64,000 nt of DNA from Protula sp. h YS-2021 (taxonomy: Eukaryota; Annelida; Polychaeta; Sabellida; Serpulidae): positions 37,917,502-37,981,501 of the forward strand of contig OX457031.1 of assembly GCA_949752745.1 (NCBI GenBank), in the 5' to 3' direction. Below the pieces are notes generated by a model that saw only the letters and a program-made list of their open reading frames with translations, was not told the origin of the DNA and ran no database searches. This document shows positions 45,923 to 57,002 of the stretch, piece by piece (position 1 is the stretch's first letter; each line of letters begins with the position of its first letter). The position numbers and the translations under genes were made by a program.

Positions 45923-46202
45923 GTCTAGTTTGAAATCTGTTCTTTTTTCTTCTGCGTCTGTTTACTGGTGTTAATGAGCTTTACATTCTGAAGCTAGCAC
46001 TATAACTCAAATGATTTTTAATCGAATACTTTCTGCTTTAAAACATAGCTTTCCTAAATGTTTATTAGTGACATAAGTTTTACCTGATAAAAATTTCAGG
46101 TATTTCTTATGACTTGGCTGGTATAAATATTCCTTTTGTTGTAAATTCACGCAACCCCCTTCACATGATAAACACAACACTGATATTGTGTCATTTTTTC
46201 AG

Positions 46203-46420
46203 GTAATTGCTATGAAAAGGTAAAGGAAGAGACCAATAGAATGCGCTCCGCTATGGATGACAATGCTTATAACTACAAGGTGCCCACTCAAGAGGTCGTC
46301 TACGTGTATAAAGACGAGGGCATTGATAGAGAACAGTACAGGGGCAAATATATAGTGGAAGTAGAGGGGGATAGACCGAAATGGTGGTCAAAAAACATGC
46401 TGACGAGGGAAAATTCCTAG
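46203..46420 (+). CDS. MRPL32: Mitochondrial ribosomal protein L32, last exon
   Basis: Enters in phase 1 after TTTTTTCAG and runs 72 codons including TAG at 46418. It begins (G)NCYEKVKEETNRMR. CGNC, formed across the junction, is the second Cys pair of the L32 zinc site (CLEC...CGNC). It continues with the family's VPTQEVVYVYK and PKWWSKNMLTRENS end, like P(S/K)WF(T/S)QN in vertebrates. An AATAAA at 46663-46668 is a good poly(A) signal. All four Cys are intact, so the gene looks functional. Confidence 0.94.
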
Positions 46421-46689
46421 CAAGGAATCCGTCCCTTTCCGTGTCGTAAATGGCGACCAGTGTGGTGGGAATTGATTAACCGCAGATTTTGTGTTATGGT
46501 AGTTCATTCAAGTGTACAACTGGTGAGGCACATAAGATTAGCTATTCATTTCATGACACCACAGTTGTATCGATCCAACGGTACTAGAAGCGACTCGAGT
46601 AGTGAATTCAAAGAGGAATTGTAGTATCTATTTGAGATTAAATCTGTATTTGTAGATTTCAGAATAAAATTGGGTTTAAATCTGTATGT

Positions 46690-47110
46690 TTTGGGTAAGT
46701 TCTTTATCTTTTTTTTTAGCCCAGCTGACTATCGCCGGTTGGCTTTACTTGTTACTTTTGAGGCATTCGTCGTCCGTTATGTGTGTGAAAGTATGTATGT
46801 GTGTGTAAACAATTTTTCAAAATGCTACTCTTTTCACAATTCTGGCCCGATTGTTTCGAAATTGGCAGGAATGTTCCCTAGGTAATTCTCCACACAACTA
46901 GTTTTTTTTTTCGAATTGGCCAACTATTGGCCGTATTTGGGAAAACACAAAAAAGCTATTATTCCTACAAATCCTGTCCGAATGCGTTGAAATTTGATAG
47001 AAATGTTCCTCTCAAGCTCCTGCGTGTATTTTGTTTGGCGATTTGATCAAAATTGGCCAAAATATTGACCAAAAATGATCAAAGTGCAGAAAAATCGGAA
47101 TGCGCTCGTA
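46690..47110 (+). repeat. Dispersed repeat R3, copy 2
   Basis: The part at 46790-47060 matches 32410-32640. The head, AGCCCAGCTGACTATCGCCGG, may be a degenerate form of the hairpin module seen in pearl-like elements. Non-coding. Confidence 0.6.
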
Positions 47111-47129
47111 CTTAATCCTCCCTTTATCG

Positions 47130-47512
47130 TTTTTTTCTTTTGCAGGCAATGTGTATAGTTCTGCCACCTATGGCGCTGGTTTGCGTTGTCGCCTGTGAAG
47201 CAAGAGATTGTGAGTTTAAGTCCCAGTCAGGAATCAATTTATTTTTTGCTGGCCTGCTATATCTTTAGTGTTGCTCAAGATGCGTAATAATACTTAAGTA
47301 TTGGTGGAGTTTTAGTGTTTTTTTGTATAGGTTCGGCAAAAACTGGCAAAATAAACTGATAGCTTCAAGAGAAACACAACAAATACAGTTCTTGCGACAG
47401 AGCCTATCCTATTACATTTGATAGTAGTGTTGCCCTTGAGACCTTCTACCAAATGGAAACTGTCCAGCTTTTAAGGCTGGACACAATGTCCATGGACATT
47501 CTTGTTAATTAT
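47130..47512 (+). repeat. Dispersed repeat R2, copy 2
   Basis: See copy 1 at 39200-39690 for shared landmarks. It lies directly before pearl-like element P4. Confidence 0.75.
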
Positions 47513-47595
47513 AGGTGACCCCTTAACATTTAAAAAGTGTCTTTTTCTGTCAAAAAAGATCAAAGATCAGGACTGTATTTAGGTGGAAGGGCTGT

Positions 47596-48440
47596 TGTTA
47601 TCCCCCGTGAAACGGAGCGATATAGTTTTGAACTTTTCGGTCTGTCCGTCTGTCCGTCCGTCCGTCTGTCCGTCTGTCACGCTTCAGTCTCACGCGCCTA
47701 CAGGCCACATTAATACATGGATTCGGTTCAAATTTTGTACACGGCTTCTCTGGAACCTTCCGCAGTGCAGTGACCAAGAATTTTCCGGATCGGCCAAAAA
47801 TTGACAAAATGGCGGACTTTTGAAAATTGGCACTGGACTTAGCGTATAAACGGCAGTCTCACGCGTCTACAGGCCACATTAATAGACGGATTCGTTTCAG
47901 ATTTTGTGCACGGCTTCTCTGGAACCTTCCGCAGTGCAGTGACCAAGAATTTTCCGGATCGGCCAAAAATTGACAAAATGACGGACTTTTGAAAATCGGC
48001 ACTGGACGTAGCGTATATACGGCAGTCTCACGCGTCTTCAGGCCACATTAATAGACGGATTCGTTTCAAATTTTGTACACGGCTTCTCTGGAACCTTCCG
48101 CAGTGCAGTGACCAAGAATTTTCCGGATCGACCAAAAATTGACGAAATGGCGGACATTTGAAAATTGGCACTGGACTTTATATATACGGCAGTCTCACGC
48201 GTCTACAGGCCACATTAATGAATGGATTCGTTTCAAATTCTGCACACGGGCTCCCTGGCGCTGTACTTAGCGTACCTACGACAGTCTCACGCGAATACTG
48301 GTTAATGGATTGATCCGTCTAAATGTTAGACACTACGTCGACTTACATCCTTCCACTTGTAAATTTTTTTTGCGTAGTCAACACGCAACAGCCTTACACA
48401 AACCATATCCCCCACGGGGGATAGACGTACTCCTCGAGAC
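47596..48440 (+). mobile_element. Pearl-like element P4: head plus four ~169-bp units
   Basis: The head has ATCCCCCGTGAAACGGAG, CGATATAG, a spacer and GTCTGTCCGTCCGTCCGTC. Units are marked by CTCACGCG(T/C)CTACAGGCCACATTAAT at 47690, 47859, 48028 and 48195 (169, 169 and 167 bp), with a degraded fifth at 48287. A second hairpin ATCCCCCACGGGGGAT at 48408-48423 lies near the right end. The units are over 90 percent alike by eye. No coding capacity. Confidence 0.8.
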
Positions 48441-50780
48441 GTAGTCAAGTTTTAGAAATGCTAAGAATGCCACCCAGGAGTTACTATTTATAGCTTTCGA
48501 GATTTGGGTATGTTTGCCAACTCGGCGATCAATCACATGCATTTGTTCCTGAATGAACCACTGTCTGCTTTCCCGTGTCATTATGCCTTGAAATTTTAAG
48601 TACATTTCGTGCGATCCTGCATTAAAATTTTTCTTAGAATAATTTGTGCAAAGGAAATATTTCGCACAAATACAGTGGACTTTCGATATAACGACGTGCA
48701 GGGGGCGGGAGGGTGGGGTGTGGGGACGGAAGGCATGAGAATTTATGTCGTTACTTACCCCCCCCCCCCCCGATTATCGTTATATTCGAGCTTTGTCAGT
48801 TTTGCAGGTCCGGAATTATCGTTTCTCGAGGAGTGTCGATAAATCTCATTAGTTCCTTATTTAGTCGCTAAGGAGCTTATGGTGTTGTGTGTTATTACAC
48901 CTGAATACAACGGCGTGTAAAAACTCGTTTCCGAATTTGCATTTACCACTACACATGACAATAACGGCATATTCATATGGACTTTTATCTAGGAAGCAAA
49001 AAACAAAACACGTTTCTATCGAAGAAGGAAATGATAAATGGCTGAACACAATGTCGTCATGTGAAATGTCGTTTTAATGGCTGGTTCTAAAACAATTCGA
49101 GAAAAAAAAATAGAAATTGACTAGCTGGGTATACAGAATTTAAAATTCTAAAAGATTAACCCGGAAGTCAGAAAACGTATTAAAAAGGGCAGGTGTGAGA
49201 AGAAATCTATCTTAATATCTTGCGTTTGCGCCTCGGGCTCTCAAATTTGTATAAAAGTAGCACTTAAAACGCTTCTACATGGCAACCTAAATTGATTATA
49301 CTTATGTCATGTAAGCGTTCTATAAAACCATTAAATCATATTTTATGAGAAAAAAAAACAATATAAATTTGGACCAATGCCGGGTGTCTCAAAATGTATG
49401 CTCTAAGTTTAGAATTTCTTTTTCTTGATATATAAAGGAGTTAATTGACATGAGACAATTGAAATGTTTGATGTAGGGTTTTCTGCATGTGGTGACGCCT
49501 TTCATACTATTTGAGGTTTGACTTAAAACGCCCGTGTGCTTTATCTGTACACGGAGGACCATTTATCGAAAAGATGGAGACGCTCCAAAAATAAAAAAAG
49601 GAAGTAGAAAAGCGAAGTGAAATGTGAATATAACGTCTAACGGACAAAAGAATACATTTTTTTAATGAAATCGTAACTATTTCATACCAAAAAAAAAAAA
49701 GGTTTGCCGGTTGGTTGAAAAAGGTGTGCGTTAAAAGCACTGGGGCTGTGTTGCCGGTGTCTCGAAACACCCGCGCAATTATATCATGTTGGCACACTCT
49801 TGTAACGGAAGAAAAAAGTAAACCCCGTCTCAAGTACCGGTTTACAAAGTGAGTCATTGTCCTTATCACGATTGAATAAGTTAGAAAGTTGTAAGGCATG
49901 GGAAAAGACAAAATACTAACTTTGATGAACCTGAATGGGTATTTTTTTTTTTTTTGGGGTGGTGGGCTTTGGAGGTAAATCTGGTTAATAAATGTGTCGT
50001 GTTGATCCATAGCAGACTAAATATTTGTTTCTGTGTGTGGAGAAAAACAGCCGTGGAAAAGGAGGAAATCCTACTGTCATGTTTTGATCAGTTTTTATCC
50101 TTAAGTGATTTGCGGAAAACGTTTTTATCCCAGTGCAATGTGGCACTTGTTTAGTGTGATAAACAAGGGCTTATCTGTTGTCCCTATATATGTATCTATG
50201 TACCTTGTGCATATGGAGCTTGGCCAAATATTGCCGAAATGCAAAAACTTCAAAATGTTTCGTATCTAGACTTTAAAAAACTGCTTAGTTTTGCTTTAAA
50301 ATTCGACACACATGTTCTCTGGGAAATCATGCACCTGATATCTAAATAAAGTATCCCCAAAATTAACTCCCCAGTGTCCGTTTTTTTTTTTTTGTCACAA
50401 AAGTGTTTTGGCCGAATGGATTAAAATTACATTTTCACAAAACAAACTTTATAAAATTGTTAATGCAAACAACTGAAAAAAAAGGATTCAAAAACATTTT
50501 GTTGAAACGCACTAGCCTTTACTGACCTGTGAACCTGGAATTGAAATTTAGCAGTAATTATTCCCAAACAGTGGCCCTATACAGAAAGTACCCATGTTTC
50601 TGATGACGTTGCGCACTCCGCAACCACGTGATCGTTCCGAATGTCTCGGACTTGGTGTAGTTATTCATAGTATAAGCCACATCATTTTTTTTTTAAAATC
50701 GAACTTGTGCAGAAAATTATTAAAGATGTATGACGCCATTGCATAAAAAACATTACGTGATATATTTTACAGTCGCTGAA
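48441..50780. other. Gene-free stretch
   Basis: No gene is supported. CAGTGGACTTTCGATATAACGAC at 48673 and related inverted pieces to 48843 resemble a decayed pogo/Tc1-type MITE. A C run lies at 48759-48770, and A or T runs at 49689-49700 and 49940-49955. Confidence 0.4.
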
Positions 50781-51870
50781 TCTAAACTGCCCCTGCACCT
50801 TCCCCGTTTTGTCGACTCTTTTGTTAACCAAGCAGAGTGGGGGATGTCAGCGTTTTCCTGAAGAATCTCGAATACTCCTGCATTCTTTAGACATACTTGA
50901 AAACAATGGCAACACAAATATCGATCGATGGCTATTTCTTATGTCCCTGGCTATTTCTTATGTCCCTGTAATTAGTCACCTACAGCTATTAACATGACAC
51001 TCAGTCATGGGTCAGTGTCAGTTGTGGTGCATTATGAGGTCTGTATCTACTATAAAACCCGAGTTCTATGTTTATGCTCAGAAATATGACGTAATTGATA
51101 AAAGGAAGTGCCTAAGGAAAACACACCCCACTCGTCCCACTTGCTTTTTAGTCAGTGGGGGGGGGGGGGGGGCATGGGGGACGAATAGGAATCCCCATTT
51201 GGCCTTACCCACAATTCAGAAATATAGGACCGACCACGGAATGTTTATGCGACAGTCAGCATTGTTAGCAGTACCCGGACATTTTTTCCCCTTTAAATCG
51301 GTCCATTCATATCTTGTGTTAAGACAAGCAGCTCACTATTTTTGCACCAAAATACCCCCTCTCCCAACGAGGTGAGTCATCTTGCAAAATTATGAAGAAT
51401 ACTTTTCTAGTGCTTTTTGGCCGTGGCAATATTCGAAAAAGGTATATATTATGGCTATAACCACACTTGGGGTATAGCTCCTTACCATAAAGTGGGATAA
51501 AAGGGTTAGGGTTGGGTTTAGAGTCGTACCTATATTAGATGGCCGGGTGGGGAGGGATTAGGGGATGGGAGGTTAGCAAAAAAATAAGATCAACAATGAA
51601 TTAGGGAAATGATGATGTGCCCACCACCTTCCAGGCCCGGATAAAAAAGAATGTAGTAAAACTTCTTTGTAACGACCCTCTTCCAGAATCGAATAAAAAA
51701 TGTAAAGTAAAACCTGCCTGCCTTGACCACTTTCCAGATCCGGATAAAAAGGTACATGCAGACAAACTGCTGTAGCGATCACCTTCCAGACTCAGATAAA
51801 AAAGATGTACAGTGTAACCTGTTTAAGTAACCACCCAGATATAAAGGCGTACGGTACACCTATCTGCGGT
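50781..51870 (+). repeat. Long dispersed repeat R1, copy 2
   Basis: Collinear with 34640-35645 and of similar length. The same landmarks occur in the same order, including CATGACACTCAGTCA, GGCTATAACCACACTTGGGGTA and terminal ~55-bp units with (C/T)CCGGATAAAAA. A G run occupies 51157-51172. Confidence 0.75.
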
Positions 51871-52214
51871 GATTACTTTTCAGATCCATGTAAATACCTG
51901 TGCATGAACTTGTATAGAAAAGAGGATTGAAATGCCAGGAAATCAAGTTACGTAGCTCCCCCCCCCCCCCCCCACTTCCCAGCTCAGTAATAGGATAAAG
52001 GTGATACACAAGCCGAATTCTAGCTGGGCACATGATGTTTTTATTCAGATATATTCATATTAGGTAAAAGGTCTTATTATTTTGAACATAGTACACACTT
52101 TGCGAAAGGGCTGTCGGAGAAAACATTTGTTTAGAAAAACAAAAAGGCAACGGCTGGCAAATAAAAGTATTTGACATGTTCGGGTGCATTGTTGTTGGTG
52201 AGCACTGGCCGCTC

Positions 52215-52450
52215 GATTTTCGTCCCCTTGCCCAACTTTGTTGGCGAAGGGGATATAGGATTTGGTTTGTCCGTCCGTCCGTCCGTCACGCTTTTGGGTA
52301 ATGGTCGGCACAACTCCGACAAACGGGTAAGCACACACATTTCAAATTCTATACAGATTTTCTCCTCATATATTGTAGTTGTGCACTTCGTATTCAGTTT
52401 GTCCGACTTGTCATTTATTTAGCCAAAATTAAGGTCGAAACTTAGCCATT
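52215..52450 (+). mobile_element. Pearl-like element P5, head only
   Basis: GTCCCCTTGCCCAACTTTG... with GGCGAAGGGGATATAGGATTT and GTCCGTCCGTCCGTCCGTC. About 180 bp of single-copy body follow, with no tandem unit visible. Confidence 0.65.
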
Positions 52451-52649
52451 TCATTTGAAAGTAATGCATGCATACAGATTGAACTTGTTACATATGTCAT
52501 ACTGTGTTTATGTTGCAAAACGTACGAAGGGCGAGGGGATTTGCAGAGTTCCGGTGCTATTGTTTTCTTTATTTCTGAATTTTTGACAATGTGATTGGTT
52601 GGAAACAGTCACGCGGTACGTGACGGCCAAACAATTGAGTGTGGATAAC

Positions 52650-55373
52650 TCAAAGCAAGAAGTATTCAAGATGGCTACGCGTATGTAGATGCATCAGCTT
52701 TGCCAAAGAACGTGTAGGCCTGGTTCCTTTTCTATCTTTGTCCATTCTAACTGAATTTCTTCTCTTACTCGTAATTTTCAAGGTATTTCAACTTGTCCTC
52801 AGTCACACACCATGCAGACGACCCATTTGTCTCCTGTTTCATTTTCAGGAATGTGTTTATATAGCTAGTAAAAAGTCCTCCTGATTTGATTTTAGGATTC
52901 TACTGCTCGACATCATTAAAATGCCAAACTTTGTGAATTTAAAAAACTTTATAACCCTTTTCATCGACCTTCTTGAGCTCATCTGTGACCTATGTGCCTT
53001 TCAGTTTGCGTTCTGGAATAGTATGGCTGCAATTTGCTGCTTTTGCTCAGCACACGTTCTGCAGAGCGCAAAAAGAGGCTTGTCGTTGATCTTTTCGGTA
53101 GAACTGAGAGCAGCAAACCGCATAGTGGCGACACTTACTTTCACGTGACCCTATTATTGATCTGGTGATTCAAGTTTTCAAAATATTCTTTGTGGGTGTC
53201 CCAGGGGATATTTTCCAGTGTTGTTAATGTGAGGGTATAGTGATATGACATCATAGTACATCATTGATTCGTCATGCATGGCATCCTTGAAAAGTCTGAA
53301 TGCCTCTGTTTTTTCACCGAAAAACGCTTTTCTTGGTTCCAGTGGCTTGGTTCCAGTGGCCAAGCTGTCAATAAAGAGCTTAATTCTTGATTTTCTTGCT
53401 CCACTGTCGGTAATACCCATCCAGTTTGTACTTCCCAACGGTTTTCTTACCCATTATAAGCATGTTGTAGGGTTCTGCCTTATAAATATTCTAGAAATGT
53501 AATCCGCTGTAGAGCTTTGCGGGACTTTTTTCTTTGGGACAGTAGCCTTGTGCATATATAAGACCTATTTTTGTCTTCTTTTAGAATTTTTTTCCTAAAG
53601 GCATACATACAGGCAGAAGCGATGGTGATACACTCTGAAAAGGATCTATCCCACCAGTCATGCTCACGAACAGCTTTCGAAACTCTAAACACACCTTCCG
53701 TAAAATGTCTGCATCTGATCTACAGTAAATTAGCAATTCATCTTGAAAATTGAAGGTTGTTTATTTGTTATCTTCGTAACATGCCAGAAAGGCTATCCTG
53801 CACTTTTCATTAAATCAGGGATGTAGTGTTCCATATGTAGAAGATGATCGAAGTTTTATTCTGGTTTTCTTTTGTGTTTTGGAAATGCAGAGAGTAGCCT
53901 TTGGCCAGTTCTGTCAAGCCAATCATTTTAGGCAATTTACTCAGAGCAGAGTGAAGGAAATTGATTGAATTTATCATGTGAATTTTGTACGCTTTCACTT
54001 CAACAGGCATATTCTTGGCTCCATTAGGTATTACTTTCGGTACGATTGCATTTTGATATAAGAATGATAGCTTTGAAGTTGTGGCAGATGACTGTGGTGC
54101 ATTTATTTTTCTTCGAGAAAAACCATTTACAGAACTTTTGAGTTGTATCTTGACCATCAAACACCATAGCATTTAGACCACACTTTTAACATTTGCTGGT
54201 AGTGGTAACGGGTTTGTCCATGCATCGGTGACACACTTTATGTGCTACACATTAATTTGGACGGTGTTCATAAGACCCACACCTAGATTTCTGACAATTC
54301 TGGCATTTCTTAATCCTGATGTGTAAAACATAACTTTAAACCTTTTTCGCACCGAAACGGGTTGTCTTGACTACAGTCGAAATCAAAAAAGATGCGCTTT
54401 CATTTTTTGTCTTCATCGTCATTCATTTTTTCATGTAACATTCGTGACCGGGCATTTCATACTCTCTACATGTTTTACAGAAGATCTCGCCACAGTTATG
54501 AGCTTTTTTGTGCATCCTGATGCTAATTGTCTGATCACACTCAATGCATCTGTAAAGTGTTTTGCACGTAGAATTTCCCTTCTCACTTTATGTTTTGTGT
54601 AGTTAGCGCAGTTGACCCTTGAAATATCTATTACAGTCACTGCAATGAATTCTCTTCTCACTGCAGTACGTTAATGTACCTCCTCAGCAAGCATCCGTTT
54701 ACCCATTCTAATCATTTTGTATTGGAAATGCGTGTCAATCGTTGGTTTTGCAGTGGCAATTGCTCGTGCATAGCACAGATCGTCGGTGTTCTTTGTGTGG
54801 ATAATGCATTTTTTTCCTCTCAAGAATGGCTGTTGACAACTGCACCACCTCTTGGTAAATTCGATTTCGAAAGTACCATCCAGAACAAACTCCTGGAACG
54901 ACTGCAGTACTCTATTTCATCAAGAAAAAGGTCTACCATAACTGTGGTTTCTTCGTAAAAAGCAATTGAATTGGAAAATCGAATTTGGGATTATGTGCAG
55001 CCATTCGAACGAGGTGACTGTCTTCTTCAAACTGGCTTACATCACCCAATAAAGCGCCGAAAATGTATGTAGGGGTCTTCAAACTGTCTTCAGTGTCTCT
55101 CAATTCTAGCTCTTTAAGACTGGCCTTGTATATTATGTTTTTGGTAATAAATGTCTCCCTTATTTTCTTGGCAGCCTGCATATGTTGGTCATCAGATGGT
55201 CTCTTTCGTCTGCCTTGCATATGATATTTGCGTTGGTGTAGAAGGTTATCTTTTCGGGTGAAAGTTGGCCCACAGTCACAGTGGTAGCTACTGACGTCTG
55301 CGTGTTTCCGGAAATGGCGATTTAAGATGTCCTTTCGCCCAAATGATTTGTCGCAGACCAGTAGACATGGTAT
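52650..55373 (-). pseudogene. Decayed family-B DNA polymerase of Polinton/Maverick type
   Basis: Fragments of one protein run down the minus strand in shifting frames. Two C2H2-like fingers (CDKSFGRKDILNRHFRKH and CGPTFTRKDNLLHQRKYH) lie at about 55365-55220. A DDLCYARAIATAK block (about 54790), a Cys-rich segment with HNCGEIFCKTCREYEMPGHE (about 54500) and the exonuclease-like region GFSRRKINAPQS to SALSKLPKMIGLTELAKGY (54110-53900) follow. Next come FSECITIASACMYAFRKK (about 53625), the palm motif A region YYDVISLYPHIN (about 53245) and a PLFALCRTCAEQKQQ block (about 53060). Homology fades at 52650 near motif B; motif C is not seen. Such polymerases belong to self-synthesising virus-like elements. 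No integrase, ATPase or capsid gene was found nearby. It is thoroughly broken by stops and frame changes. Confidence 0.85.
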
Positions 55374-56106
55374 TCCGACATAACGCCCGACGGCATAATG
55401 CCCGACTATATAACGTCCGAAAAGAAGTGCAGGGTGCGATATTTGGGCCGGTTTTTTCTCCCTTTTTTTGGCTTGAAATATATTGCTCCAAACTTCAATT
55501 AGCGTCACTCTGCTCAAAGACATTAAAAGTCTGTCCTTTTAATGCCAGCTCCGGAGTTCCATCACGCTGACTCAGATAAAAAAGATATCCGTTTAACGTC
55601 AACCAGTGTCTAATCCACAGAGTCAGTGTGCCAACGACGCGACTGTGGTTACGCGAGTAGCTAATTATCTCCCACTTAATCTCTTGATGCTTCAATGTCA
55701 AAACTTTCGTATATAATGAGAGCTTTTTTGCTAAAACATCACTTTTCAATTACAAGATGGAAATCACAGAAAGTAATAAAGGAAAATCAAAAATTATTCT
55801 AGATGGATTCATGTACAACTAAAAAGGCGAAGAAGCATATTATGTGGAACTGTATCTCTCGTCTGACCAAATGCAAGGGATTGCTCAATATATCTCCAGC
55901 TATGGCAGACCTTGAGCTTTGTGCCCAGCATAATCACGATCTGAATATCAGCAAGGTTAGTAATTCGACATTTTTAATGCAGTGTGACTTACCAGAAAAG
56001 AAAATTGCATCAAAAAAAGATGAATAAAAATCGTTCCAAATGTCGCACCCTCACTTTTTCGGATATTATGTCGTCGGGCGTTATGTGGACGGGCGCTATG
56101 TCGTGG
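55374..56106 (+). mobile_element. Word-repeat MITE with ATAACGCCCGAC ends, abutting the polymerase relic
   Basis: The left end reads TCCGACATAACGCCCGAC, GGCATAATGCCCGAC and TATATAACGTCCGAAAA. The right end carries the inverse: TTTTTCGGATATTATGTCG, TCGGGCGTTATGTGG and ACGGGCGCTATGTCG. GTGCAGGGTGCGAT and TCGCACCCTCAC form a further inverted pair inside. It abuts the first zinc finger of the polymerase relic and has replaced or separated whatever preceded it. No target duplication was recognised. Confidence 0.75.
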
Positions 56107-56264
56107 ATTTGGCAGACATATTTAATTAGTTTGCACTGGATTGAAAACATCTTGGTCTGCAGTAAAATGAAAACGCTACCTAGATACGCTTCTGAATGTG
56201 CACGTTACCCCTAATTTAGCAATGCTTGATGCGGGGCAATTGAATCACGTGGCAGTAATATTTA

Positions 56265-56461
56265 TTAAAACTGTTTGGCACTGTCCCTCATTCGAGCCAA
56301 GCCTCTAGCCTTACACAATGAAAACAAGGGGTTTTGGGGTGGTGTATCTTTTTTCTTTTATTATTTAAACAAGTATTGGCCATTCAATAACATGTCTAAC
56401 AATGTCGCTTGCAAAAGCCATACACCTTAATTGAAATATAAACTTGTTTCTCCCACTAACC
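56265..56461 (-). repeat. Direct repeat B2 of the DIRS-like element
   Basis: About 196 bp, nearly identical to 56771-56967. Both contain ACTGTTTGGCACTGTCCC and CATTCAATAACATGTC. Differences are few (for example CTCTAGCC versus CTATAGCT and a 2-bp indel). Confidence 0.9.
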
Positions 56462-56770
56462 ATACTACAACAGAATGAATTGTGACATTTTAAACGGTAA
56501 AATTAATAAAATATTTTAAAGAGAAAATAACAAGGAGGTGCATGTGGGTGGTGGGGGGAAAGCGCGTGCGTTTAGCTTGGCGAGTACAAGGCGACTGAAG
56601 CCACATGAGCATGTTTGCATGGAGCACAACTCGCATGCCCCTCCCTGTTAAATCCTGACCAATCACAACGTAGCTAAAATAAATCTTATCTGAAGGATCT
56701 AAAGTGGAGGGGCGGAAAACCCCGAGACATTGCTACATGTTTAAAACAAAATAATACAATTATTTAAACA

Positions 56771-56967
56771 TTAAAACTGTTTGGCACTGTCCCTCATTCG
56801 AGCCAAGCCTATAGCTTTACACAATGAAAACGAGCGTGGTTTTGGGGTGGCGTATCTTTTTTCTTTTATTATTTAAACAAGTATTGGCCATTCAATAACA
56901 TGTCTAACAATGTCGCTTGCAAAAGCCATACACCTTAATTGAAATATAAGCTTGTTTCTCCATTACC
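56771..56967 (-). repeat. Direct repeat B1 of the DIRS-like element
   Basis: Lies just after the recombinase frame in element orientation, 309 bp from B2. The B1-A2-B2 order at a 3' end is the split-direct-repeat pattern of Ngaro and PAT elements. The A1 copy expected at the 5' end is missing with the truncated 5' part. Confidence 0.75.
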
Positions 56968-57002
56968 ACCCAAAACTTTGTAGGTGTAGTGTGACATCGA
57001 TA

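Larger units (their letters stand above)
44327..46202 (+). other. MRPL32 intron
   Basis: Runs from GTATAT to TTTTTTCAG. Most of it (about 44440-45920) is a tandem repeat with a nested MITE, both listed separately. The final 280 bp show nothing else. Confidence 0.8.

Noticed and set aside
48673..48843. pogo/Tc1-type MITE (CAGTGGACTTTCGATATAACG)
   Set aside because: The left end looks right after TA, but no matching right end with TA was found; kept only as a note in the gene-free stretch.
49507..50010. 167-codon minus-strand open frame
   Set aside because: Composition is AT-driven with Lys, Phe and Tyr runs from A and T tracts. No domain, splice context or repeat family supports it.
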